64,000 nucleotides of DNA from the NCBI GenBank assembly GCA_033977485.1, contig CM066991.1, positions 130,033,999-130,097,998 of the forward strand, written 5' to 3'. This document shows, in pieces, positions 1 through 10,900 of the stretch. The position numbers and the translations under genes were made by a program. Source of the DNA: Hydrangea macrophylla (taxonomy: Eukaryota; Streptophyta; Magnoliopsida; Cornales; Hydrangeaceae). Each line of letters opens with the position of its first letter. Within the stretch, counting starts at the first letter, position 1. Under the pieces are notes generated by a model. The model was not told the DNA's origin, did no database searches, and was given only the letters and a program-made list of their open reading frames with translations.

Positions 1-430
1 AACTCTGCAGTTCTTTTTTTTTTTGGAATCTTAACTGATTTTTTTTTTCTCGCTTTGCTTTTTTTTTTGGGGGGGGTGGGGGTGGGGGTGTCAGCTTTCG
101 CTCTTGGGTTGGTAGGTGGCTGTATTATTATATTTTTAATTGAATTTTCGTTTTCTATTTCAGGATATGGAGAGAGATTAGAGGTTTTAGATCACGATGT
201 GAATCAATTTATGTTTGTAAAAACTTCATTTTGTTCATTATTGGTTTTTTTAATTTTCAGTAATGTCAACTATGAAACAATTATGTATGAACATATACTT
301 TATTGTATCACATTTTATCTAAATAATATGCTTTTGAATTTTATGTAGTTCTTATCGTTAAAAATTAGTATTTTATAATTTATTGTGATGGAAAAATAAT
401 AATTGTTGGCAACAATGTATAAAATACCGA
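1..430. other. AT-rich stretch with no supported gene
   Basis: Low-complexity T runs and a G-rich tract near 68-90 are followed by AT-rich sequence. Open frames here are short and composed of hydrophobic codons from T-rich DNA, with no recognisable domain. It may be the interior of the CACTA-like element whose right end follows, but the left end is not in view. Confidence 0.5.
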
Positions 431-875
431 TTTTGTGACGTTTTGGTTCAACCCAAACAATTTGTCACTGATATACGTTATGCTATTTGTGACGGAATTT
501 TCAAACAAAATCCGACACAAACATTATTTGTGACGAATTTTCAAACAAACTTCGTCACAAATACTTTTTGTGACGGAATTTTTAAACTAAATCTGACACA
601 AATACTATTTGTGACGGTTTCGGGTTGACACAAATAAACTGTCACAAATTAAAAGTATATGTGACACAATTTTTGTGTCACACGCAAATCCGACACAAAA
701 TCCGTCACAAATACTTTTTTGTGACGTAATTTGACCCCGACACAGACTTTTTGTGATGCCCCTAACTTGTGTCGGGCACAAATCCGTCACAAAAGGTGCA
801 ATTTCATCACAAAAAGTATTTATGATGGAATTACACCTTTTTGTGATGGATTTTTTCCGTCACAAAAGAGTAGTG
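431..875. mobile_element. CACTA-like transposon, right terminal region with subterminal repeats
   Basis: The stretch is packed with direct and inverted copies of a TTTGTGACGGA-type motif, at least ten in about 440 bases. It stops at AAAAGAGTAGTG (864-875), whose complement begins CACTAC, the usual terminus of plant CACTA transposons. Immediately to the right, sequence homologous to an LTR begins, which supports 875 as a true element border; the flanking TAT could be half of a 3-bp target duplication. No transposase is visible and the left end lies outside the window or is lost. A tandem-repeat relic is the alternative. Confidence 0.55.
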
Positions 876-1244
876 TATCCATACCCATATATTTCATATA
901 TACATTCATATATACACACATATACACACTTCTATACTCACACATACACACACACTGTCAAGAAGAGGAGAAGAAGAAGAGCAAAAACAAGATAAGGAAA
1001 AGAGAGAAAGAAAGAGATAGAAGAGAGAGACGGAGAAGAAGAAAGAAGTTGTCACAATTAAAGCTTCAAGTTCAAGCTTCTTGAACACGCCACCTCACTT
1101 CCGCACACTTGTGAGTTCTCAAACTCTCATAGTAGCTATATTGGATGTTTTTATTTTTAGTTTTTGTGCAAAGAAATAGAGGTTCTAACGTATAATTTCA
1201 GTCCGGGACATTTTAGCCCGTTCTTGGAAAAAAGATGAAGTACC

Positions 1245-1403
1245 AATCGATTGGTCCTTCATCCAATCAATTGCTCTTTGTTCCAATTGATTGGTTACAT
1301 CACCAATCGATTGCCACGTTTTGGATGTCAATCGATTTCCCTTTTCCCCAATCGATTGCCACTCTATTTTACCCAATCGATTGTTGATTTATTCCAATTG
1401 ATT
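1245..1403. repeat. Cluster of CAATCGATTG palindromes inside an LTR
   Basis: About eight copies or one-base variants of CCAATCGATTGG occur in 160 bases, at roughly 1245, 1261, 1282, 1300, 1328, 1347, 1372 and 1393. Copies are separated by 15-30 bases of unrelated sequence, so the unit is the palindrome and not a tandem repeat. Several variants change the centre to AATT and keep the symmetry. Confidence 0.85.
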
Positions 1404-2402
1404 GTACTTTGACAGAATGTTGTTAATCCATATAAGTTGTATTATGTCATCACATGTCTACCAGAACTTTCTGTTATTATTCGGTTATGCTAAAATGAAC
1501 CTTCAATGTGTTACGAAGATACACGTTGGAATAATGAACCTAATGTGGTCTAATAAGTAAATATTTTATATAAAGGAATTTGTACTGAGAAGCTGACATG
1601 CATAGTATAGTACATTGTTTGTCACGGAGACTATCAGTTGATTCATATGGTATAAGTTTAAGCGATCGTGGAGATTGTGAGTTATGTTGGGTTGAGTCTT
1701 CTTGTGTGGATCATGATCTGTTATGGCAAGTGATAACTATGACTGTGGAAAGAGAAATGATGATTAAGATGTGTAACGGCCGATATGATGATACCAAGGC
1801 ACATTATTTTTATATAACGGTCGGTACTTCGTACCAGGATTTGTTGTAGAGCGTGGGATAATTGTGGTTTCGTACTAGGCTGACCATTACGTCACGAGAA
1901 TGGAATAGCTGGGATTTCATACCAGGTTGACCATTACTATAGCATATGAAAGATCTTTGGGAAGGGAGTTTCCATCCAGACAACATATGGTTGGACATGC
2001 ATGGGAGACGAGTTAGTAACATGGACCCATAGTCCATAACATTGTAGGTCAGGTTGTTAAGTTGCATATAGTGAGTCGGAATGCGTAAGAACGATGACGT
2101 CGAGAGAATCCTTTCTTAACACAATTGCTATTAAATACTTCCTATAATGATACTTTGTTAGTTTATTACTCACTCGACTTTCACAAGCTGACGGCGTTTA
2201 TGCCGCTAGATATACCCCCGTCCAGGTTTCCAGGCCTATGAGTATGCAGATGAGATGCCTGTTGATGAGGGCTACTATTCAGAGGAAAGCTATGCCAGGG
2301 ATGGTCTGACTAAGGATGGAACCGGAGGAGTGCACCACCAAGCTGATGACGACATCTACGCTACTTGAAGTTTAGGGATAGATTAGTTGCCTTTTAAATT
2401 AT

Positions 2403-5198
2403 TGTAATGACCCAAAAAAAAAAATTTGGACGTTTATTAAAAATTTATTTTCATCAAGAAAAATACCAGTTTAGGGAATTGTACAGTATAATGTTTACCT
2501 CTGTGTGTGTGCGTCATCGCGTGAGCTCAACACACAAAAGGATCTCCCATACATTACTTGGAGACCACATAATTTTGAGTACACAGTGTGTGCGTGTGTA
2601 AAGTATGTGTAATGTGTTTATACTTGGTGCCCAAGCATATCATTTCTATAAATGTATACTAACCCCCCCATAACCTCAACACTCGCACAAACTCTCTCTC
2701 AGTAGCTCAACTCTCTACTGCCTCTCTATCTCTCTCTAGGCTACACAACACACACACATATGTAATTATACATACACATACAAGGAGTAATTGAAACAAG
2801 CTTGGGCTGCAATTATATTTCGGATTCTTTGTCTCAAATTGTTTTCGGAATACTGGTAAGCAATTCATACATATTATTTTATGTAATAATTAACTTCTAT
2901 TTACTATTTTTAGTAGTATGGTTATATGGATTAAGTAGAATTAGGAACCACTAGAAAATAACTCCGTTTGATTCAAAATAATAGAATTAGTATAACTCCT
3001 TACTCCGACCAGCTATAGCTCTTAAATTTTAAGGGTAGACTCTTAAAATACCCAGGAAACTACCCTTAAAACAGTTTTTGAATTGTTTGTACCGTTTGGG
3101 TTTTTATTTAGGTTTCGTCTTAAAGGGTAAATTAGTCATTTCACATTCTGTGATTCGAATTTGCTAAAACCAGCTTTAGATTTGGATTCTCCACGAAATT
3201 TCGCTCAAGATAGATACTGATTTCACTTAAAAATGTTAAGAAATGAGTGAGTTATGGCCATTAGAAGTTTGGAATTACAATCTGCCCAAACAGAGCATTC
3301 TGCCCAATTTATTTCCGAAAATTACATTTACACCCCTGAAAACTTTAAACGAACATATAAAGGTCTACCGACATCGGATTTGATCACAGTTTCAAGTTTA
3401 GTACTTCTAATTATGTTTATTTTCATCTGAAATATTAATTTTTCAGTTTTTGAAAGTTTTATATAATTCCCACATTTTGGTGTATTTACAGAATGACCCC
3501 TAAACCTTTAAAAAGGGTATTTTTGGTTATTCTGGGATTTTGTAAACTCATTATAAATCATTTATATACTCTATAATGATGTTATGATAATACATACTGT
3601 TTTATAATGTTGTCAATTATAAAACCATAGAATAATATTATTTTACTACTTATCCATTGATTTAAATAGAGGTTTGATTATTTTATCATAGCTATTATAT
3701 TTCTTAAACTATGGGAAAAAAATACAAAAATGTTCTTGTGGCATTTTATGACCATTAAAAAAAATATTTTCACACTTAAATTATGGTATTTGGGTATGAA
3801 AATGAAATTACGGTCCAACTACGACTATTTTAAAAGTAGTGTTTTAATTTTAATAATTCATAACTAATTATCTACAACCCAGAAAAGTACGCCGTCAATT
3901 CTTATAGTCTTAAAATAATGTCTAATATTATACTTACAAGTTTGGAGACGATCCGATACCGTTTAAAATATAGCTTATTTGTGGAGCCCACGTTTATGTA
4001 GAAAACCCCACTTTTGAGATAGAAATTGCCCGAACTCCGAATTGAGCCTAGTCAGTAGCATTGGACGCAGAATAGTATAAGGATATCAATAGTGAAGTTT
4101 TAATATAATTTTAGCAAAATTACCAAAATACCCATAGGAAAACTTTAATTACTGTTTTACCCCTACACTTGCACATTTTGCTTATATGTTAGCTCTTTTA
4201 CCCCTATTGATGTAGGAACTATCTCATCATCAAATCCCTAAGTTATCGAGGTGAATGTTCATTACCTTTTCTCAAACTCTTTGTTAACTCAATATATAAT
4301 GAGTACATGCTACTATGATTTTAATGATATGTAAAGTATCAAAATTACTAAAGTTATTTTCGGAACATTTTTCTTGGTTCCTGGAAGGGTTTTAGCATTC
4401 AAAACTTATTATTCTCAAATGTGATAATTTATTCCAATGTCATGTATTTTTGAAATGTCATCATTTAAACTGTTCATTTATTTAAAGTGTCAATTACCAC
4501 CACAACAAATTATAAAGTATAGCCTATGTATGCGATGAAATGAGCCCGACTGTAGGGTTGCCTTTGATCATTGTGCGATGTAATAAAAGAATGTGTGCGT
4601 GAGTGGGTGGTTGGTAATTTGACATTCATATCAATTTGTTCAATTCAATATCATTGACTTCTCATTTATTCCGTATTTCATATCGATAATGTTGATTCTC
4701 TTTTACTTCGTATTAATTATATAAATGTCATTGCAATTGATATATTTTTTTTCAAGTATAAACAATTCCTTTTGAGATCCTTTAAACAGGTTATGTTCAT
4801 TCACTGAGCCTTACGCTCACACTCTTCAAATTGTTTTAAAAACCCTTTCAGATGACAAGGACATGCCCTACGCTGATCCAAATGAGGAACAAGAGATAGC
4901 TATAGAAGGAGAGGACCCTCTTCTAGATGCCCTTGAAGGATCTCTATTCTAGAAAGTTCCCTTATTGTATTTTAAGTATTCCTAGAATAAATTCCTTTCT
5001 AGTACTATATTTGTAGGCGTTGTAAGCCTAAAACTCTGTCTGTAAACTTATTAAGTATGGTTTGGTGGTTCTACTAACCTCAATTAAATATATTAAATAA
5101 ATGTTTGTATGCTCCCGCTAGACTCTGTACAGGTTAAAGATGACCCACAAGGTCGGTCACGCACTCAAAATCCACGGATGAATTTTGGGGTCGTGACA
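2403..5198. mobile_element. Solo LTR, 2796 bp, TSD ATTAT
   Basis: The segment begins TGTAATGACCC and ends GGGGTCGTGACA, so it has TG...CA ends in a short imperfect inverted repeat typical of Ty3/Gypsy LTRs. It is flanked by the 5-bp direct repeat ATTAT at 2398-2402 and 5199-5203. No pol sequence, primer-binding site or second LTR is inside. It sits within the LTR at 876-5454, whose two halves are homologous to a continuous copy at 60-62 kb, confirming the borders. The family is otherwise not recognised. Confidence 0.85.
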
Positions 5199-5454
5199 AT
5201 TATGCTTTACACTATGTTCTTATATAGTTGGCGAGTGTGCCTTAAGACCTGGATTTCGGTTTATTACTAAGTTGAGTTTTGTAATAAGATCATTTAAGTT
5301 TAAGTTATTTATTTCAGTTTAACATTACTGCGTTTATATCTCTGATGTTTTAGATCTATGTGTCATGGACAATCGAGTGATATTCACTAGTTACGCTCTA
5401 CGAGTCTAAAAACGAAATTTTGTTTTCCCTATTTTTGCTACGTTGGGGTGTGAT

Positions 5455-5659
5455 ACCTCCAACTAATGAGAGGGGGCCATTTGGGTGAGATTTCATACCC
5501 CATTACCCCCTACCTGTAGGGAGTCCCATTTTTTGGGCCTTTTCATTGGTTGGTGGGTACCACATGGTTCCCTCAAGGTCAAGGTACCCAAAAATTTCTC
5601 TCACGGATGATCCATATCAAACTTAAACTCAGAAAAGAATATCTTTTACTTTCTTCAGA
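5455..5659. other. No gene seen; unassigned intergenic sequence
   Basis: Short moderately GC-rich tract between an LTR end and a LINE fragment. It contains CCCC/GGGG-rich self-complementary bits but no border that I can fix. Confidence 0.4.
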
Positions 5660-5875
5660 CACTATCTAATGGGTATGAAGACCTTGGAGGAAAACTTTGA
5701 GATTAATGGCATTGTTCATACTAAGAGAGAAAGCAACTCAGTTGCTCATTGTTTAGCTAGACAGGCAATTTCATTTGGAGAGTTTAGAGTGTGATTGGAA
5801 GAATTTCCATCTATTACTGATTATCTGGTTCAAAGTGAGGTGGTGTCTGCTACAGATTTTCTTTCAGTTGAATGA
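5660..5875 (+). pseudogene. LINE retrotransposon C-terminal RNase H-like fragment
   Basis: The frame through 5700-5875 reads RESNSVAHCLARQA followed by EEFPS and a short tail ending in TGA at 5873-5875. This is the signature of the C-terminal RNase H-like domain (RVT_3 type) carried by plant LINEs and by many reverse-transcriptase-derived genes. An in-frame TGA at 5792-5794 replaces a residue just before the EEFPS block, so it is broken. The upstream part (RT, endonuclease) is absent, as expected for 5'-truncated LINE insertions; an A/T-rich tail follows at about 5895-5915. It could instead descend from a domesticated RNase H-like gene, but the stop and isolation favour a dead fragment. Confidence 0.7.
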
Positions 5876-7100
5876 AATTTTCTTTCTATACAAATAAAAT
5901 TTTTTTAAAAAAAATTCCTTCCAATTCAAAGAACTGCAATTTCTTCACTCTTCAATTTGTCAAGTTAGTAACTTAAATTTCTTGGGTTTGTCTTCTTATT
6001 TGTTTCATCTTCTCAATTTCTCGTGTCTATGAAATAATATTGGTGGAAGAAGAAGGGTGATTTTTTTTTTTTAATTACAAAAAAAATGCATTTTGTAGTG
6101 AAATATCTCTTTTCTATTAGCAAGGGTAATATCTTCATTTTAAAAAAATTTTCTCATAATTTTAACTTTCTGTTTGGTCAACTCACAATTGACTAACGAA
6201 AGAAAGTTCATTGTTGAAACAACTATAAATCTCAAGAGTGGTTTGTGTAATTTTTCACAATACAAGGGAGATCCATGTAATTAGGTCAAGGTTTGTGTAA
6301 TTATCCCTTTTTTTTTTTTTTGTGTGTGTGTGTGAGTCCGAATTCATTCACCGTTGGATAGGACTCATATGAGTGAATAACAAATTTTCAAGGTCACTTT
6401 GGATATTTATTTATTTTTAGTAGTTTCAAAACTCAGTCAAGCTAATTCACCAAACGTTAAAAATGGTCAAGTAGTCCCATGCAAGATTTCAAGTCAAATG
6501 CCACACTATTAATCCATTATAATCGAAATAGTCTAATCCCCCAATATCCCCCAATATCTCTCTTAATCTCGTGAAACAAACACGGCATGCAGCCTGAATA
6601 TCCATATTGTCCCAAAACAGCATACCGTATTTATATTTACATTACATGAGAAGAAAGAAAATTTGATTGGAAACGAAAAAAAAAAAAAAAAAAAGGTGAA
6701 GACTTTAGGACAAAGTGGGACTAAACCATCCATGCAAGTTTTCCTCAATACCATGCTCTTACAGATAAGATCATGTCACTCATCCCAATTAAAATGGATA
6801 GATTTCTCATCGAAAAAAAAAACAACCAAAGAATAACCAAAACAAAGGCCACGAGGTTATCAAACGTTTAAGTAGACAAAACTTGATTTTCCTTTTCTCA
6901 AATTCGAATTAATATGCAATGGAGTTGTTGTTGCAATATTGCATAATTCACAATTTGTTGGTCTTTCTTTATTTTCCTTAGTTAAATGACTAGGAAGTGA
7001 AGCTCTCTCTGGATTACTAATAGGCAATCTTTTTTTGACAAAAAGACTCTGGTGGTTGTAGTCTTGTAGATATACACTGAACCCAACATGGGCTCCTTCC
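5876..7100. other. Long AT-rich stretch without a supported gene
   Basis: Contains poly-T/poly-A runs near 6060, 6308 and 6676 and a TG microsatellite at about 6322-6334. Open frames on both strands here have no recognisable domain. Confidence 0.4.
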
Positions 7101-7105
7101 TCCAT

Positions 7106-7404
7106 TGCTCTGTTTGGTTTATGAATTTTGGGAGGAAAAAAAGACGGGTGCTTTCCGTTGTGTTTTCCTTCATGCTTAACTAACATTAAAGACTTAAAAT
7201 TCCAATCTATAATAGTAACATGAATAAAGGAAGGGAAATGACTCACAATTTTTAAAATATTTGATTCAATTCTCACTTATTCTTTTTTATTTATCTATTT
7301 TCCTCATCGTTTTCCTTATTAACCAAACAAAGGGATATGTTTTCCTCTATTTAAATTTTACTTTCTTTTCCCTCACAAAATCAACGAACCAAACACTGCC
7401 TAAA
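7106..7404. mobile_element. Possible foldback element with CTGTTTGGTT-type ends
   Basis: GCTCTGTTTGGTT at about 7110 and CGAACCAAACACTGCC at about 7386-7401 are imperfect inverted ends, and the next 15-20 bases inward also pair. The GTTTGGTT type of end is common in plant MITEs. I could not find a convincing target duplication, so the borders are approximate. Confidence 0.35.
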
Positions 7405-7564
7405 GCACTCAATTCCACTTCACTCACCAAAATTCTGTTCATTCATGGGCGAACAATTACCACCATTTTTCTTTCCTTCCACAACTTACATCTCGTCTTT
7501 ATTATATTCGAGGACTTTAGAATTGTTTTTGGCTATTGTATCCTGGAGTTTCTCTGCTGCATAG

Positions 7565-7688
7565 GAGAGAAGACCTTAAGAGGCGCGTAACCAACCTTAA
7601 AGAGGGCGATGTAGTCCGCACCTCAGCTGTTCTATATCCAGTTCCCGAATTTCAGTATTTACGTCAACAATTACAGAAATACCCTTGA
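7565..7688 (+). CDS. Candidate terminal exon of an unidentified gene
   Basis: A pyrimidine-rich tract ending in an AG acceptor (TTTCTCTGCTGCATAG, 7549-7564) is followed by a 41-codon frame that ends with TGA at 7686-7688. The peptide has ordinary protein composition, including LKEGDVVRTSAVLYPVPEF and LRQQLQKYP, unlike the random frames around it. I do not recognise the family. No convincing upstream exon was found within 2 kb, so it may be a gene fragment or a lost 3' end. It points toward the RRM gene, whose stop is only about 270 bases away on the other strand. Confidence 0.35.
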
Positions 7689-7886
7689 AAGCACACAAAA
7701 TGCAGCTGTTGAACACAGTCCAAATAAGCGTTCTGCATCGATAGTCAGACGACTCAGACCCAAAATTGTCCAATAAAAGAAAACCTAGACATGAAGACTA
7801 TACAAGCATGAATTGTTCGCCAAAATATGTACTTTCTCTATGAGTTCCAATTTTAGCAAAAAATTCTTGCCACTGTGCTCATCCTT

Positions 7887-7888
<2 letters not shown>

Positions 7889-7924
<36 letters not shown>
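7889..7924. repeat. GA microsatellite
   Basis: About 17 GA units lie roughly 30 bases beyond the stop codon of the minus-strand RRM gene, so they probably fall in its 3' UTR as a CT repeat. Confidence 0.9.
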
Positions 7925-7927
<3 letters not shown>

Positions 7928-7954
7928 AACTCGAACGAAGCTGTAGATTTTTGG

Positions 7955-10900
7955 TCAAAACTTGTAAAGAGCTGCCTTTGCACGTCTTTTGCCAGATCCA
8001 GGTTTCGCAATTGTGACAAATAGGAACCTGCCGTCAAAAAACTGGAAAGCATAACACAGTCCAACATCATGAAAGGCTCATATTGGCTCCCCTAACTAGC
8101 TTAGAAATACCAGAGTATGAATAAACAGCGTACCTTACCATTCATCTCTCTCACAGCCATTTGGGTAGACTCCTCCTCGGCAAACCAAACATACCCAAAT
8201 CCCAAAGATTGTCTAGTTTGTCTATCAATCATGATTTTAACTGCAAGCCAAGTGCAAATAATCACACTCGAAAAGACGACAGAATGTAATACAATATAAA
8301 CCATCCACCATTACACGGCAATTGCAAAATGATGTGATCAAGATGAATTAATGAGTGTAGGAAGCAACTTCAGGCAACAATGACTTGTAATGCTACTGAA
8401 TTAATTGTCGTGGTTCAAGACAAAGAACATCTATTCCAACGCTTATTCCAATCTCCAAAATGGTTGTATTTGATACACGTATGGATATAACTGTAGCTAG
8501 ATAAGAAACTTTGTTGTTTCTGCGTGATCTAAAACATTCTTCCATTTGCTACCCAGATAGTTAAGGGAGAAAAGGAGGTTGATGAAAGTTGTTGATGCTT
8601 TGTGCAATCATCAACACCAATCTGAATTGGCAGTTGCTGGTATTTTTGTAATTTAATTGTTGAATATATGCATGGTTGTCAAATTGTTAACCAAATCGTG
8701 AATCTATTTGCCCAATTCAAGAATAATAACGCAGTTTTTCAAATCGTGAATCTTAAGATTCACCGTTTTCAGACAACAAATATAATACATGATGTATATA
8801 CTATAGATATATAAACACACATGTACATTGCTTACACTTATCAAAACAATAAATTAACAAAGGTTCATGTAAACTGTTGAAAGTTTAACACTTAAAAACT
8901 TAAAACTTCAAACTTCAAAGTTCAAAATTATTATTCTGAATCATATCGGACTGTATGAAACTCTAATAGACTCGTAAAATGACCGATTTTAATAACCATG
9001 AATATATGATAGGGGTCTCTAGATTCAATGAAAAGTCATTCTTTCCAAAACTTTCTTCAAACAAGCACCAACAAAAGCATTAGTAGCAAAAGAGTTCACC
9101 TCTACTAACTTCCCCAAACTGTGAAAATGCCATCTTCAAGTTTCTCTCAGATGTTGATTCTGGCAACCCTGCATCAATAAGAGCATAGGCTTCAGAAACA
9201 ACCATTACCAAGAAACTTCATGATGCACCCACAATCCTCAATATGTGGTTGTCACTTGTCAAAACTTTTGACCCTATCCAATGCACTTCAATCTTTACCT
9301 GGACATAATTAGGAAATTATCAATTTAGAAATACAAATAAACCAAGTTGAACTGTTGAAATCATCGGTTTGCAAAAAAAATAAAAAAATTATACTAGGTC
9401 AAATTGAACCCAATATTTTGCTAGAGCTTAACCAGCACTTCAACCTTGGATTGTCTACATTTTGGTACTCTCCTCTGCGAGGATTACCAATCTTTTTAAG
9501 TATGCCATTTAGAAGTTATTTTTTTTAAGAATCCAGAAATCTTAAAATGCCTTATTCCTACTAATACAATAACTTAATTTCAAATAATAATAATTGTTAG
9601 AATAATATTAGAATATTTGTCTACATTCTTGTACCTATTGTATCTTACTACACTTACTGTCTAGATACATTGTACTACCAGTTGTACTACTAGTTGTACT
9701 ACTAGCCTAGGTACTTTTCTTTCCCTTTTAGGATTCTCTCTTGGCCTATATAAAGGCTACTCATTGTAAGGTTTCATCACACCATTCAATACATAATTCA
9801 TAGTATTGTCTCACTCTCTCTCCCTCTCTCTTATATATTCTAACATGGTATCAGAGCTATAAGCTCCTGGTGGCCTCTTCCTCCTCCTGGTAACTTCTTA
9901 AAAGGAAAGTATGCTCTGTGGTTGCCACAATAGTGGATCCTCTACATCAGAAATCCTTCTTGTAGTTGCCTCAAGTTCGTAATCGTGCCACCTTAGCCCG
10001 ATCACCTCTACTGCCCGGCTACCACCATCCACATCTACCCTGCCCGTCGTCCTCCTTCCGGTCACCTCGCCATCTCAACTTGGGCTCTACCGCTGTTACC
10101 GCCTTCACCGCTCGATCACCACCACTGCCACCAGGTCACCACCACCCGGCTGCCTCCATTGCTCGGCTGCCACTTTCTCATCCAGGCTTCCTCCGTCATA
10201 TCACCACCCGACCACTGTCATCCAGATCAATTCTACCACTCTCAGACTTATGTTACACATCATGGAGCCTCTCACAAATCCCTCCTGCAGATATTGCCAC
10301 AAACCAGGACATATTCTATTGCATTGTCCTATCAGAGTGTGTACTTTCTGTCACAAGCGTGGACCAGGGCACTATCTTGATGATTGCAATGAGAATCCTA
10401 CCAGATATTCACAGGATAATCGGTCCCGAGGTTGTTCATCATCATCCACTGCTATTTCTACCAAGGGGTCATCATCTTCTAAGTCGTCTACCCCTTCATC
10501 CATCTCTGATTCTCTCCTTGAGGACATCATCAAACGAGTTCTGGATCATTCTGATAACACGTCTCCTACTGCTCTATCTGTTGCCCCAGGTACATCTTCT
10601 TGGTTCTTTGACTCTGGTTGCTGTAACCATATGACCTCTGATCCCACTACATTCTCTACCAAATATTCTACTCTCAATGCACCATCCATACACACAGCTG
10701 ATGGTTCTCGTATGAACGTCAGTCATATAGGGCAAGTCTCCACCACTCACACATCTCTCCCTGACACTTATCTTATTCCTAAACTCACTTTAAATCTCAT
10801 ATCTGTTGGTCAATTGTGTGAACTCGGACTTACCGTCTCTTTCTCTAATTCTGGATGTCTAGTACAAGACCCAAAAATGGGCCAAACTCTTGGGACAGGT

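Larger units (their letters stand above)
876..5454 (+). mobile_element. LTR of a CAATCGATTG-palindrome retrotransposon, 5'-truncated and split by a solo LTR
   Basis: Sequence at 876-1090, 2180-2350 and 5330-5454 matches, in order, the reverse complement of the complete solo LTR at 60346-62894: the TATATACACAC/GAAGAAGAAG leader, the ACGGCGTTT...GCTAGATAT block and the CCCTATTTTTGCT...GGGGTGTGA end. It is therefore a second member of that family in plus orientation. Its U3 side is cut off at the CACTA-like end at 875, and its body is interrupted at 2403-5198. The final bases are TGTGATA rather than TGTGACA, a decayed LTR end. No internal region or primer-binding site follows, so it is a remnant. 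Confidence 0.75.

Noticed and set aside
6860..7276. 138-codon minus frame
   Set aside because: Covers much of a foldback repeat, has no recognisable domain and no splice context.
9966..10634. 222-codon plus frame upstream of and overlapping pol
   Set aside because: Pro/Ser/His-rich, wrong frame relative to the zinc knuckles and protease; it arises from C-rich repeats and overlaps clear pol coding.
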